A stretch of 48,874 nucleotides of DNA from an uncultured Bacteroidia bacterium (GTDB lineage Bacteria > Bacteroidota > Bacteroidia > Bacteroidales > UBA932): NCBI GenBank assembly GCA_902801885.1, contig CADCJX010000027.1, positions 1 to 48,874 on the forward strand, read 5' to 3'. The notes under the pieces are model-generated. The model did not search any database. It had not been told where the DNA came from and was given only the letters and a program-made list of their open reading frames with translations. Position 1 is the first letter of the stretch. Each line of letters opens with the position of its first letter. Positions 20,660 through 29,518 of the stretch are shown here, in pieces. The position numbers and the translations under genes are program-made.

Positions 20660-21583
20660 TTAGAGGATTTCCAGCATCTTTTCAACACATCGTCGTTTAC
20701 GCTCCATGTCAGGGTGGACATATAGGTTCATTGTGGTGCCGACATTGGCATGACCCAGGAGGGAACTCAAGGTCTTGTAGTCGCAATCGGCTTCCACACA
20801 TCGCGTAGCAAACGTGTGCCGGAGGCTGTGAACCTTCCTAGGAGGCAGCTTAAGGGAGTCGGTGACCCTCCTGAAATTGTTCCTGAAAGTCTGTGGATCC
20901 GCGGGGGTGGTCCTTCCGGATGCTATGAAATAACTCTTGTTCCTTCCTTTCCGGAGTTTATGGAGTATTTCTACAAGCAGTCCGGTTATCGGGACATCGC
21001 GAACTGAAGTGAGAGTCTTCGGCGGCCCGATCACTACTTCCGTGCGGCCTTTGCCATTTTCAAGGTGGTAAATCCTGTAGATTGTCTTAGAGATGTGGAT
21101 GACGCGGTTGAAGAAATCCACGTCTTCCCATTTAAGGGCGCACACTTCACCGATCCTGAGTCCGCAGCAGAGGCAGATCAGAAGTCCGGTGTTCTTGCTG
21201 GTAGGGTGATCTGAGAGGTAGTTCAGCAGCATCTTCTCTTCTTTGACAGGAAGCACAGACGGCTGGTTCTTCCTCTTGATCTTTTGCGGGAACCTTACAT
21301 CCAGTACAACATTGTCGATCCACCCGCGCTTCTCGCCGAAGCGGACGATCATTTTCAAGACTACCAAGATACCTTTTAGAGTAGAAAGGGTCATACCCTT
21401 ATCGACAGCTCCATCTACCAGTTCCTGCACCCTGTCGGGTGAGACATCCTGGAGATAGGTGAAATTAGGTTTCAAGTGTTTTTCGACAGTCAGCGAATAT
21501 GCTGCCATCGAGCTGGCCTTGACATAGGCCCGCTTGTCGGCTTCCCATAGCTGGCAAGCGATATTAAATGGGATATGAGACAT
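20660..21583 (-). CDS. Tyrosine recombinase, probable susC-locus invertase
   Basis: A 307-residue tyrosine site-specific recombinase. It has an N-terminal SAM-like DNA-binding part (about 5-90) and a catalytic domain with all six residues of the class: R143 (GLRIGEVCAL), K189 (PPKTLTSVRD), H252 and R255 (HSLRHTFATR), H278 (LLGHANVGTT) and nucleophile Y288 (NLYVHP). It lies wholly inside the perfect inverted repeats, so it would invert with its own segment. Its stop is 36 bases from the left repeat, so its transcript probably runs into the leftward susC. No transposase, excisionase or cargo accompanies it, which favours a local invertase over an integrative element. Confidence 0.93.
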   Translation of the reverse strand: MSHIPFNIACQLWEADKRAYVKASSMAAYSLTVEKHLKPNFTYLQDVSPDRVQELVDGAVDKGMTLSTLKGILVVLKMIVRFGEKRGWIDNVVLDVRFPQKIKRKNQPSVLPVKEEKMLLNYLSDHPTSKNTGLLICLCCGLRIGEVCALKWEDVDFFNRVIHISKTIYRIYHLENGKGRTEVVIGPPKTLTSVRDVPITGLLVEILHKLRKGRNKSYFIASGRTTPADPQTFRNNFRRVTDSLKLPPRKVHSLRHTFATRCVEADCDYKTLSSLLGHANVGTTMNLYVHPDMERKRRCVEKMLEIL

Positions 21584-21924
21584 GGTTATTATGGTTATAA
21601 GTATTGATTTTAAATGTATTAGTATATTAAATCGTATTATGTTAGAAAAATTGCTTTCGTTTCAATCTGTAACCAAAACTTGGATTATTTGAACAATGTT
21701 TAAGGGCTGACTTTTGAGATTCGGAAAGCTTGATTGGGTAAAACGATATAAATTCCACTATTTTCTCATTTTTGGCCTTTAAAAACTGTTGCATTATTCC
21801 ATTTTTATTACTTTATTTGTATGTCGGTTTTTGCAGTTTATGTACTCTTAAGGGCTAATTGTCCCCATTTTGACATTCCTGTTTCTACCGGCCCAGAATA
21901 GTTGAGATTATCATCTATTTTATC
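21584..21924 (+). promoter_or_regulatory. Non-coding control region inside the invertible segment
   Basis: These 341 bases are A/T-rich and have no plausible gene. The best promoter candidate is GTTG at 21788-21791, then 20 bases, then TTTATTTG at 21812-21819 (one mismatch to TAnnTTTG), pointing right. It would give a leader of about 130 bases ahead of the susC ATG at 21958. The 9-mer TTAAGGGCT occurs twice in direct orientation (21700-21708 and 21848-21856) and could be a regulator site. A minus-strand TACATTTA just upstream of the recombinase start may be its own -7 box. Confidence 0.45.
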
Positions 21925-22013
21925 ACTAAATATTAAGTTTAATTAAGGTTTAAGCTTATGAGTAAAAAGTTATTCTCTTTGCTGTTGTGCCTGTGCGCAA
22001 GCATCGGCATGGC
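21925..22013 (+). repeat. 89-bp inverted repeat, right copy
   Basis: Identical to the reverse complement of 20536-20624. It covers 33 leader bases and codons 1-18 of the rightward susC. Beyond it, the two genes diverge immediately (the next codons encode FAQ here and IAQ in the other gene), so the exact identity is confined to the repeat. Confidence 0.97.
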
Positions 22014-25000
22014 ATTCGCGCAGAACATCACCGTCAATGGTACGGTGACGTCCGCCGAGGACGGGCTTCCGGTCATCGGAGCTTCCGTCTTTGTCCAGGG
22101 AACTACCAATGGCGCCATCACTGACGCCTCCGGTAAGTACACCCTCCGCAATGTCCCTACAGGCAGCACCCTCGTGTTCTCCTGCATCGGTATGGTCAAC
22201 CAGACCAGACCTGCTGCTGCAACGGTCAACGTGGTGCTCGCCCCTGACACCGAGATGCTCGACCAAGTAGTCGTCACGGCCCAGGGCCTGAAGAGACAGG
22301 AGAAGGCCATCGGTTACTCGACTGTCAAGATTGCCGGTGAAAAACTGACTGTTGCCCGTCAGACCGACCTCGGTCAGTCCCTCGCCGGAAAAGTTGCCGG
22401 AGCCCGCTTCTATTCAAGTTCCGGTTCAACCTTCGATTCCGGTTCCATCGTTCTTCGTGGTACCCAGGCCTATGGTTCCTGGGGTGGTAGCGAGCCTATC
22501 TACGTCGTTGATGGAACTATTACCAACAAGAACGCCGTCAACATGGACGATATTGAGAGCATCAATGTTCTGAAAGGCCCTGCGGCTACTGCTCTTTACG
22601 GTTCCCAGGGAGGCAACGGTGCTGTCATCATCACCACCCGTGGTGCCAGGAGCGGTGAGACCCATGTCGAGTTCAGCCACACTACCACCATGGAGCGTTA
22701 CTACAACCATCTCAGGCTCCAGCATGAATATGGTGGCGGTTCCGTTGGTGAGACCGGCCAGCTCCTCGGTCAACTTGACAGCTACAAGGACATTGATACC
22801 ATGTCGCCACAGTACCTCTTCGGAGAGCGCCTCGGATACCAGAACCCCGACGGTTCCTATAATATGGAATGGGGAAATGATGAAAACTGGGGCCCCCGCT
22901 TCGACGAGAACGTGAAGGTTGCTTCCGCTTTGTACTGGGATCCTACCAGCAGCAAGTACATGCAGGCTGACCCTTGGATCAGCAGATTCAACCCTGCTGA
23001 CATGTTCCGTACCGGTTGGACCAACACCACCAACGTGGCAGTTTCCAACGGCGGCCCTACCCACAACACCCGCGTGTCCTTCACCAACACTGACCGCTCG
23101 AGTATCATGACCAATGCGAAGGCTGTCAGGCGTTATCTCACGATGAAGACCAACATCAAGCCTACCTCATGGCTCAACCTTTCCCTCGACTATAAGTTCA
23201 CCTACAGGCAGAACCATAACTCCGCCGGTGACGGTTACTCCGCTCTGGGCAGCCCTCTGGCTGACTTCATCCAGTGGGGTCACATGAACCTTGATTTCAA
23301 GGATATGAGAGATTGGGAGCGTCCGGACGGAAGCGTCAGGACATGGAACATCACTTCCAAGACCAACTTCCAGCCGACCTACCACGACAACCCGTACGCC
23401 TATGCTAATCTGCACAATGCCTATTCCACCTACCTGTGGAATGTCATCACTGGCGACGCCGAGGTTATCCTCCCTTGGAACTTCAAGGTCGGAGCAAGGA
23501 TTATGGGTAACATCCGTAACTATCACGGAGAGACCACTAATCATCAGGCCGGAAATGTCCGCAACTGGACCTCAGGTTACAGCGAGAGCCAGGATCATGT
23601 CGTAGATATGACCTACCAGGGCCGTATCACATGGGACAAGAACCTTTTCAATGACCGCCTCGGTATCAATGCCGCAGCCTTCATCGAGGAAGAGACCTAC
23701 GACTACGGTTCATTGAGTTCCAACACCAACGCCGGACTCATCATCCCGAAGCTCTTCAACCTTTCTAACTCGATCAACACCTACTCCACCAGCAACTCCG
23801 TGACCAAGTACATCACTCGCTCGGTCTATGGTAACGTGACTGCTGGATTCGATGACACCTTCTTCCTTGATCTCTCTATCCGTAATGACTGGGATTCCAG
23901 GTTGCCTGTTTCACAGAACCACTACCTCTACGGCGGTGCCTCCGTCTCCATCATGCTGAACAAGTTCATCAAGGCCAGCTGGCTCGACTTCTGGAAACTG
24001 CGCGCAAGTGCTGCACAGGTAGGATCCACGATGGGTGCCTATGCCACCACTTATGTGTATGGTATCGGATCAAGGTACAACAACGCCATCTCTTCGATGG
24101 GTGTTCCTACAACCCAGATCGATCCCAACCTGAAGCCTACCATCTCCACTTCCTACGAGGTCGGTACCGAGTTCAGGATGTTCAAGAACAGGCTGCACGG
24201 TGACATCAACGTCTACAACAGGCCAGACCGGTTGGAACATGAGGCAGGTCAACGCCGGTCTCGTCCGCAACCGTGGTATCGAGTTTGAAATCGGTGGCGA
24301 CATCATCCGTACCAGGGATTTCACTTGGGATGCTGATTTCAACATCGCTAAGAACGTCAACACCCTGGTTGAACTCCACCCTGAACAGAAGCAGTACTTC
24401 CTCCGTTATGACAAGTTCAACTACGAGTTCGGAATGTACTCGATCGAGGGTGAGCCTGTCGGTGTTCTCTACACTGGCGGACGCTTCAAGAGGAACGATG
24501 AAGGACAATATGTTCTCAGGGCTACCACTTCCGCTGCCCAGAAGCAGAACTTCGGTGACTACATGCCCATCATTGACACTGAAGAGAAGGTGGTCGGTAA
24601 CTTTCAGCCCGACTTTACCGGTGGTTTCTCCACTGGGTTCCGTTATAAGACTTGGTCTCTCAACATGAGCTTCGACTACACCATCGGTGGTGACATCTTC
24701 TCATGGACCAACCTCTGGATGCAGGGCTCCGGCCTTGCCGCCGAGACTGCCGAGTTTAATGACAACGGCATCAACGTCCGTGAACCTGTCGCTAAGGGCG
24801 GCGGTGTCCATGTCGTGGGTGTCGATGAGAGCGGCAACCCCGTTGATACCCACATCCAGTCTTGGAGGTGGTACCAGTACAAGTCCAACTATGACAATGA
24901 CGGTGTTCTCTACAAGAGGACTTACCTGAAGATGCGCGAGCTCTCTCTCACCTATGCCCTGCCCAGGAAGTTTGTCAACAGCCTCGGCATCGGTTTGAAT

Positions 25001-25153
25001 TCCGCCAGTGTGTCCTTCGTGGCTTCCAATCCCTGGCTGATCTACTCCGCCTGCCCTAACTTCGACCCTTCGGAGGCTGGCAGCAACTATCTTGAGGGAG
25101 GACAGACCCCTGCTTCAAGAACCTTCGGTCTCACCTTCAGGTGCATGTTCTAA
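21958..25153 (+). pseudogene. SusC family receptor, frameshifted (promoter-facing copy)
   Basis: A full-length SusC in two frames. From ATG at 21958 the first frame gives a signal peptide, carboxypeptidase-regulatory-like domain, plug (EPIYVVDGTI, GSQGGNGAVIITTRG) and most of the barrel, then runs out at 24288 after DINVYNR. The homologous barrel continues one frame over (TGWNMRQVNAGLVRNRGIEFEIGG) to a normal C-terminal Phe at 25153. In related receptors about 15 residues normally separate the YN and TG positions; here they are almost adjacent, so a small out-of-frame deletion of about 40 bases near 24221-24230 is likely. It could be a real null allele or an assembly error. As read, it cannot make a complete receptor. 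Confidence 0.8.
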
Positions 25154-25182
25154 TTAATATGGATAATATGGAGGTAATGATT

Positions 25183-26715
25183 ATGAAAATTATGAAGAAA
25201 TCCATAATTGCGGCCCTTGTTTTTGCCGCTTCGCTTACGAGCTGCAACTTCAGTGATTTCGGTGACATCAACATCTCTCCGAACTCCCCTGGAACAGCTT
25301 ACACAAATCTGCTCTTCACCAACGCCTGCTTCACCGTCAGGAATTTCATATCCGCTGACACATATGACTACTGGCAGCCGAACCATGTAGGTTATCTGGC
25401 AGAATCCGGCAACAACCAGTTCGGATCCCTGATGACGACCTATGAGTTCGACACCAGAGGCTACTACTATGGCTCCATGAAAATCCTCAACAAGGTCATC
25501 GAGATGAACAGGGATGAGGAACAGAAGGATGAGGTCAACGTCAAGCAGTTCTGCTCGAGCAATGAGAATCAGATCGCAGCTGCATTGACATTGAGGGCTT
25601 TCATCATGATGCACCTTACCGACTGTGTCGGTGCCCTGCCTTGGTCAGAGGCTTGGAAGGGAGAGGACGAGAATATCTGGACCCCTGTCTTCGATTCCCA
25701 GCAGGATATCTACAATGCTCTGTTCAACGAGCTTGAAGAGGCCTACGGAATGTTCCAGGAAGGTGCAAACCTCTCATCAGCTGACATCCTCCTGGGTGGA
25801 AACATCGCACGTTGGAAGAAGTTCAACGCTTCTATCCGCATGGACATGGCTCTCAGAATTTCTGACGTTGACGCTGCCACTGCAAAGACTCGTTTCTCCA
25901 CCGCTTTCAACCAGGGTGGATTCAACGAGGTCTCTGAGCAGCTCAACTACAAGTACGACACCAGAGCTACGAATTCTCCCCTCTACCCGGTTGCAACATC
26001 TCCTTCCAGGAACCTGGCATGGGGTCCTAACGCCATGATCGTGGATGCTCTCAAGGAGTATCAGGATCCTCGTATGTTTGCAAGGTTCACCATCGGTGAG
26101 GATGCTTACCTCGGCAAGAGGGAGGGCGATCCTACAGACTACAATGCATATTTCGGAATTACCTTCGGTCTTCCTGACAACCCTTCAGTCATAGCAGAGG
26201 CTAACGCTTCCTGCTCCCTGACCGACAGGTTCTGTGTCCAGGATGCCAACTACGGACTGTTCACCGCATCCAGGAACCTCTTCAACATCGCTGAGGCTAT
26301 CCAGAAAGGACTCGTCTCCGGTAATGCTGCGGAGTATTACGAGAAAGGTATCCGTGCTTCGTTCACTTTCGAGGGTGCTGACGGTGCTGACGAGTACGTC
26401 GCCGCTCATCCGCTTCCCGCTGACAATGAGGGTGCTATCAAGGAGATCTGCATGCAGAGATGGATCGCTGGATTCATGACTGACTGTATCTCAACTTGGT
26501 CAGACTGGAGGAGGACCAATATTCCTGAGATGCCTCTAACTGAGTACCAGGTTCTGAACCATCCCGGTCACACGACCTATCCCGTCCGCTTCCTGTATTC
26601 CTCTACCGATTCAGAGCGTAACCCTGAGCAGTACAAGGCTGCAGTCAGCAAGTATCTCGGTGGTAATGACGACCAGTGGGTACGTCTCTGGTGGGATGTC
26701 ACTCCTAACGAGTAA
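25183..26715 (+). CDS. SusD-like lipoprotein (SusD-like_2 type)
   Basis: About 510 residues from ATG at 25183; several in-frame ATGs lie upstream, but a GGAGG about 8 bases before this one and the start MKIMKKS (compare MKVMKKS in the other susD) favour it. The lipoprotein signal ends at SLTSC. The mature part begins INISPNSPGTAYTNLLFTN, with WQPNHVGYLAES, AAALTLRAFIMMHLTDCVGALPWSEA and WKKFNASIRMDMALRISD, the pattern of the SusD-like family that partners long SusC proteins. It follows the broken susC after 29 bases. Its C-terminal block (MQRWIAGFMTDCISTWSDWRRT) is intact, so the gene itself looks functional. It belongs to a different SusD subfamily from the leftward partner. Confidence 0.9.
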   Translation: MKIMKKSIIAALVFAASLTSCNFSDFGDINISPNSPGTAYTNLLFTNACFTVRNFISADTYDYWQPNHVGYLAESGNNQFGSLMTTYEFDTRGYYYGSMKILNKVIEMNRDEEQKDEVNVKQFCSSNENQIAAALTLRAFIMMHLTDCVGALPWSEAWKGEDENIWTPVFDSQQDIYNALFNELEEAYGMFQEGANLSSADILLGGNIARWKKFNASIRMDMALRISDVDAATAKTRFSTAFNQGGFNEVSEQLNYKYDTRATNSPLYPVATSPSRNLAWGPNAMIVDALKEYQDPRMFARFTIGEDAYLGKREGDPTDYNAYFGITFGLPDNPSVIAEANASCSLTDRFCVQDANYGLFTASRNLFNIAEAIQKGLVSGNAAEYYEKGIRASFTFEGADGADEYVAAHPLPADNEGAIKEICMQRWIAGFMTDCISTWSDWRRTNIPEMPLTEYQVLNHPGHTTYPVRFLYSSTDSERNPEQYKAAVSKYLGGNDDQWVRLWWDVTPNE

Positions 26716-26738
26716 TCCATCAGTTGCAAACTAAATGA

Positions 26739-26768
26739 GAAGGGACCCTTCGGGGCCCCTTCTTTTAT
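26739..26768 (+). terminator. Terminator of the rightward susC-susD operon
   Basis: GAAGGG-A-CCC and GGG-C-CCCTTC pair around a TTCG tetraloop (26739-26748 with 26753-26762), followed by TTTTATT. It starts 23 bases after the susD stop. Confidence 0.85.
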
Positions 26769-26771
26769 TCT

Positions 26772-26863
26772 AGATTCTTCGGTCACTTCGTCACCATATA
26801 TATTCTTCGGTCACGTTGTTCCCTCAGAATGACATGTCATCCTGAGCGCTAGCGAAGGATCTA
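26772..26863. repeat. Dispersed REP-like repeat cluster
   Basis: Related modules occur in both orientations: AGATTCTTCGGTCACTTCGTC near the left end, a second TATTCTTCGGTCACG copy, then CAGAATGACA and TGTCATCCTGAGCG with AGCGAAGGATCT at the right end. The right module is close to the reverse complement of the left ones, so the cluster can fold into a long imperfect hairpin. From memory, elements with this TCATCCTGAGCG...GAAGGATCT wording are scattered through Bacteroidales intergenic regions. No other copy is visible in this window. Confidence 0.6.
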
Positions 26864-28009
26864 ATAGTCAGTGTGGAAATTTCTCAAGGCCTCGAGTAGT
26901 GAAGTCTCGAAGACCTCCTTTTCATGCTCGGAGAGGAAACCGACCTCGATCGGCACCTGGAAGAGGCGCACCTTGAGGTCATGCGGGATATTCCCAAGGT
27001 CAAGGATCCTCTGGCAGTCCTTCTCGGTAGTCGCCACCACTGCGGTGGGATGTTCGCGGACGGCGTTCATTATCCTGCGGACATCGTACTTGGTGTACTT
27101 GTGATGGTCCTCGAAGCAGAAACGCTTGACGATTTTGTGCTCGTCGCTGAGGTACATCCGCAGGGGAGTGTCCTTCGCTATTCCTGAGAAGAGGATTAGT
27201 TTCTGTGAATAGGCGTACCTGGGATCAGCCTCTTCGAATATGGGGTTGAGGGCGCTGTACCAGATGGTTGTGAAGAGCAGGATCTTTTCTTTCCCTTTTC
27301 TGTCTGTGCCCTTGCAGGTCATTGTGTCATAGTCCTTGAGACCGAAGGTCTGGGCCCACTCGATCTTCTTTGAGTCTTCTAGGTAAGCCGGACATTTTGA
27401 GACTATGATTATGTCGGCTGCGCTGAATCTTTCCGGGAGGTCGCGGAGCCGTCCGAAGGGGAGGAGCTTGTCCTTGTAGGTGGGACGGTTGAAGTCGACC
27501 AGGATTATGTTGTAATAGGCTCTCAGGGCCCTGTACTGGAAGGCGTCATCGAGTACGATCAGGTCAGCCGGGGCGATTTCTTCGCTTGCACTTTTGCGGG
27601 CTCTTTTTTCCGTTTTGAGTTTCTCGGGATGGCAGAGCAGGTCGCAGCCCTTGACCCTGTGACGGTCAACTGCGACTGTCACCCCCGGGAATTTCTTCTT
27701 TATCTGGAGCGGCTCGTCACCATATTCCTTGACAGATCCGTCCCTTTTCACGATCTGGAAGCCTCTGCTTGCCCTGAGGTGCCCCCTTGAGAGGACTGCG
27801 ATGTCTTCATAGGCCCATTCATCGCTCTTGAGGAGGGTTCGAAGGATCATTTCAGTGTGGGGAGTCTTGCCTGTACCGCCGGCGGTGATGTTGCCGACGC
27901 AGATCGTGGGGACCTCGCAAGTGCTGACCTTGCGGATTCCATGGTCGTAAAGATAGTGCCTCAGCTTGAGTGTTAGATAATACGGGGCAAGGATGATCTT
28001 GTCAAGCAT
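26861..28009 (-). CDS. lpxK: Tetraacyldisaccharide 4'-kinase
   Basis: About 382 residues from ATG at 28009 (a TTG at 28018 is also in frame). It phosphorylates the 4' position of the lipid A disaccharide at the inner membrane. The N-terminus has a membrane-associated helix (LDKIILAPYYLTLKLRHYLY), then the P-loop VGNITAGGTGKTPHTE, the LSRGHLR segment, GDEPLQIKKKFPGVTVAVD, and the DDAFQYRAL motif of LpxK. The C-terminal Rossmann half ends with TEKDCQRI. Length is slightly above the usual 330-350, as is common in Bacteroidota. It is apparently a single gene; upstream is a long non-coding tract. Confidence 0.95.
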   Translation of the reverse strand: MLDKIILAPYYLTLKLRHYLYDHGIRKVSTCEVPTICVGNITAGGTGKTPHTEMILRTLLKSDEWAYEDIAVLSRGHLRASRGFQIVKRDGSVKEYGDEPLQIKKKFPGVTVAVDRHRVKGCDLLCHPEKLKTEKRARKSASEEIAPADLIVLDDAFQYRALRAYYNIILVDFNRPTYKDKLLPFGRLRDLPERFSAADIIIVSKCPAYLEDSKKIEWAQTFGLKDYDTMTCKGTDRKGKEKILLFTTIWYSALNPIFEEADPRYAYSQKLILFSGIAKDTPLRMYLSDEHKIVKRFCFEDHHKYTKYDVRRIMNAVREHPTAVVATTEKDCQRILDLGNIPHDLKVRLFQVPIEVGFLSEHEKEVFETSLLEALRNFHTDY

Positions 28010-28439
28010 AGGCCACAAAGATACAAAAAACGAGTTATTTCTTGATTATCTAATCTCATTTTCTCCTATTCTCCTTCTCTTCCGCCTCAGGCCATTCTTT
28101 TCTCCTTTTCTTTCGTCTCAGGTCCTCCTTTGGCCATGATAACGCCCAAATCCTTCCCTTTGGTCCACCTGTGGTGTCTGTCAGGGAAGGAAAGTGCCGA
28201 TTTCCTGACCTTTTAACCACCTAGGTCTCGTGTTGCGAGAACAAATTGGTCGGGGGAAGAAAAAGGGAACGGGAAAGAAAAGGGAACGGGAAAGAAAAGG
28301 CAAGGGTTAAGGGTAAAGGGGAAAGTAAGGGAAGTAAAGAATAGTAAGTTAAAGTAAGTTAAAGTAAGTTAAGGTAAGTTAAGGTAAAGTAAGTTAATAA
28401 AGTAAGGTAGGGGAATGTAAAATAAGGGGAAGGATAGGG
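28010..28439. other. 430-bp non-coding, strand-asymmetric tract
   Basis: No gene is visible. The half nearest lpxK (about 28040-28140) is pyrimidine-rich on the plus strand. The other part (about 28244-28440) is almost free of C on the plus strand. It includes two copies of a 17-base unit (28261-28277 and 28278-28294) and four to five copies of a 10-base unit AAAGTAAGTT (28341-28396). A small hairpin, TCTCG/CGAGA, sits near 28226-28240. On the minus strand, downstream of dusB, the RNA would be C-rich and G-poor. Confidence 0.6.
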
Positions 28440-29474
28440 TCAGATGCCGTAAACGTTTGAAGATTCGAGGAGGGGAGTTTCGCCCCATTTTTCGGAAATA
28501 TAATCGAGGAGGCGGAGGACTTCGTCGGGATCGTTTTCGGTTACGAGGCGCATACGGGTTTCCTTGAAGTCGGGCAGACCTTTGAAGTAGCAGCTCAGGT
28601 GGCGGCGCATCTCGTAGACGCCGACGGGAATACCCTTCAACTCAACCGAGAGGCGGAAATGCTTCTTGGCGAGCTCCACGCGTTCCTTTATTCCTAAAGG
28701 GGGAAGTTCCTCTCCGGTCTGGAGGAGATGCTTGATTTCCTTGAATATCCATGGATGCCCGAAGGAAGCCCTGGCGACCATGATTCCGTCCACCCCGTAA
28801 CGGTCGAAGGCCTCCTTGGCCTTGGCGGCGGAATTGATGTCGCCGTTACCTATTATAGGAATATGCATCCTGGGATTGTTCTTGACCTCTCCGATAAGGG
28901 TCCAGTCCGCTTCGCCTTTGTACATCTGGCAGCGTGTGCGACCGTGGATGGTAAGAGCCTGGATCCCGCAGTCCTGCAGCCTTTCGGCGAGCTCCACGAT
29001 GATCTTGCTCTTGTCGTCCCAACCCAGGCGGGTCTTGACAGTGACCGGTTTCCCGACAGCCTCGACGATGCGTCGTGTGATCATCACCATCTTGTCGGGC
29101 TCTTTCATCATGCCGGACCCGGCTCCTCGTGCGGCGATCTTGCTCACGGGGCAGCCGAAATTGATGTCTATCAGGTCGCAGCCGTGTCCACCAACTATCT
29201 CCTCGGCGTGGTCGGCCATCCTGGCCGCTTCGACCATGGCGTCTGGGTCGCTTCCATAGATCTGGATACCTATCGGGGCCTCCTCGTCAGAAGTCTTGAG
29301 TTTGGCATAAGCCTTCTTGGCATCGCGGATCAGCCCTTCGGCGGGAATGAACTCGGTGTAGACCATGTCTGCTCCCTGCTCACGGCAGATCCCCCTGAAG
29401 GATGCGTCCGTCACATCCTCCATCGGTGCCAGCAGTACCGGTCTTTCTCCTAAATCTATGTTGCCGATCAGCAT
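28440..29474 (-). CDS. dusB: tRNA-dihydrouridine synthase
   Basis: A 344-residue flavoenzyme that reduces uridines in the tRNA D-loop. The FMN-binding TIM barrel opens with [29 protein letters not shown]. The active-site Cys lies in [10 protein letters not shown], followed by [41 protein letters not shown] and IPIIGNGDI. The C-terminal helical tRNA-binding part is present. Length and motifs fit the DusB group. The start at 29474 lies within 45 bases of the divergent pfkA ATG, so the two promoters share a very short region. Confidence 0.95.
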   Translation of the reverse strand: MLIGNIDLGERPVLLAPMEDVTDASFRGICREQGADMVYTEFIPAEGLIRDAKKAYAKLKTSDEEAPIGIQIYGSDPDAMVEAARMADHAEEIVGGHGCDLIDINFGCPVSKIAARGAGSGMMKEPDKMVMITRRIVEAVGKPVTVKTRLGWDDKSKIIVELAERLQDCGIQALTIHGRTRCQMYKGEADWTLIGEVKNNPRMHIPIIGNGDINSAAKAKEAFDRYGVDGIMVARASFGHPWIFKEIKHLLQTGEELPPLGIKERVELAKKHFRLSVELKGIPVGVYEMRRHLSCYFKGLPDFKETRMRLVTENDPDEVLRLLDYISEKWGETPLLESSNVYGI

Positions 29475-29491
29475 ATCTCCCGCAAAATTAC

Positions 29492-29499
29492 TATTTTTG
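29492..29499 (+). promoter_or_regulatory. -7 box for pfkA
   Basis: TATTTTTG matches TAnnTTTG and ends 19 bases before the ATG at 29519. The -33 element would fall inside the dusB start region and is not obvious. Confidence 0.4.
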
Positions 29500-29518
29500 T
29501 CTGATAAAACGGAAAACG

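Larger units (their letters stand above)
20536..22013. mobile_element. Invertible promoter/recombinase segment (inverton)
   Basis: The perfect 89-bp inverted repeats enclose 1300 bases (20625-21924) holding a tyrosine recombinase gene (20660-21583) and about 340 non-coding bases with a promoter candidate. Crossing over between the repeats would turn the segment round without changing either SusC protein, because the repeats include the start codons and 18 identical codons. The non-coding promoter side now faces the rightward susC-susD; after inversion it would face the leftward pair. Recombinase-driven inversion controlling SusC/SusD expression is known from Bacteroides fragilis (the Tsr family). 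Inversion at this locus is inferred, not observed. Confidence 0.85.

Noticed and set aside
20660-21583. Integrase of an integrated prophage or conjugative element
   Set aside because: No excisionase, relaxase, phage or cargo genes and no tRNA nearby; the gene sits exactly between perfect inverted repeats, which fits a local invertase.
24215-24235. Programmed ribosomal frameshift in susC
   Set aside because: No slippery heptamer is visible, and about 15 residues expected in the family are absent, which fits a deletion better.
24200-25153. A separate gene encoding a second receptor
   Set aside because: Its residues continue the SusC barrel directly from the upstream frame and end at the normal SusC C-terminus, so it is the 3' part of a frameshifted gene.
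28261-28396. CRISPR array
   Set aside because: The repeats are 10 and 17 bases long, contiguous and without spacers; no cas genes are present.
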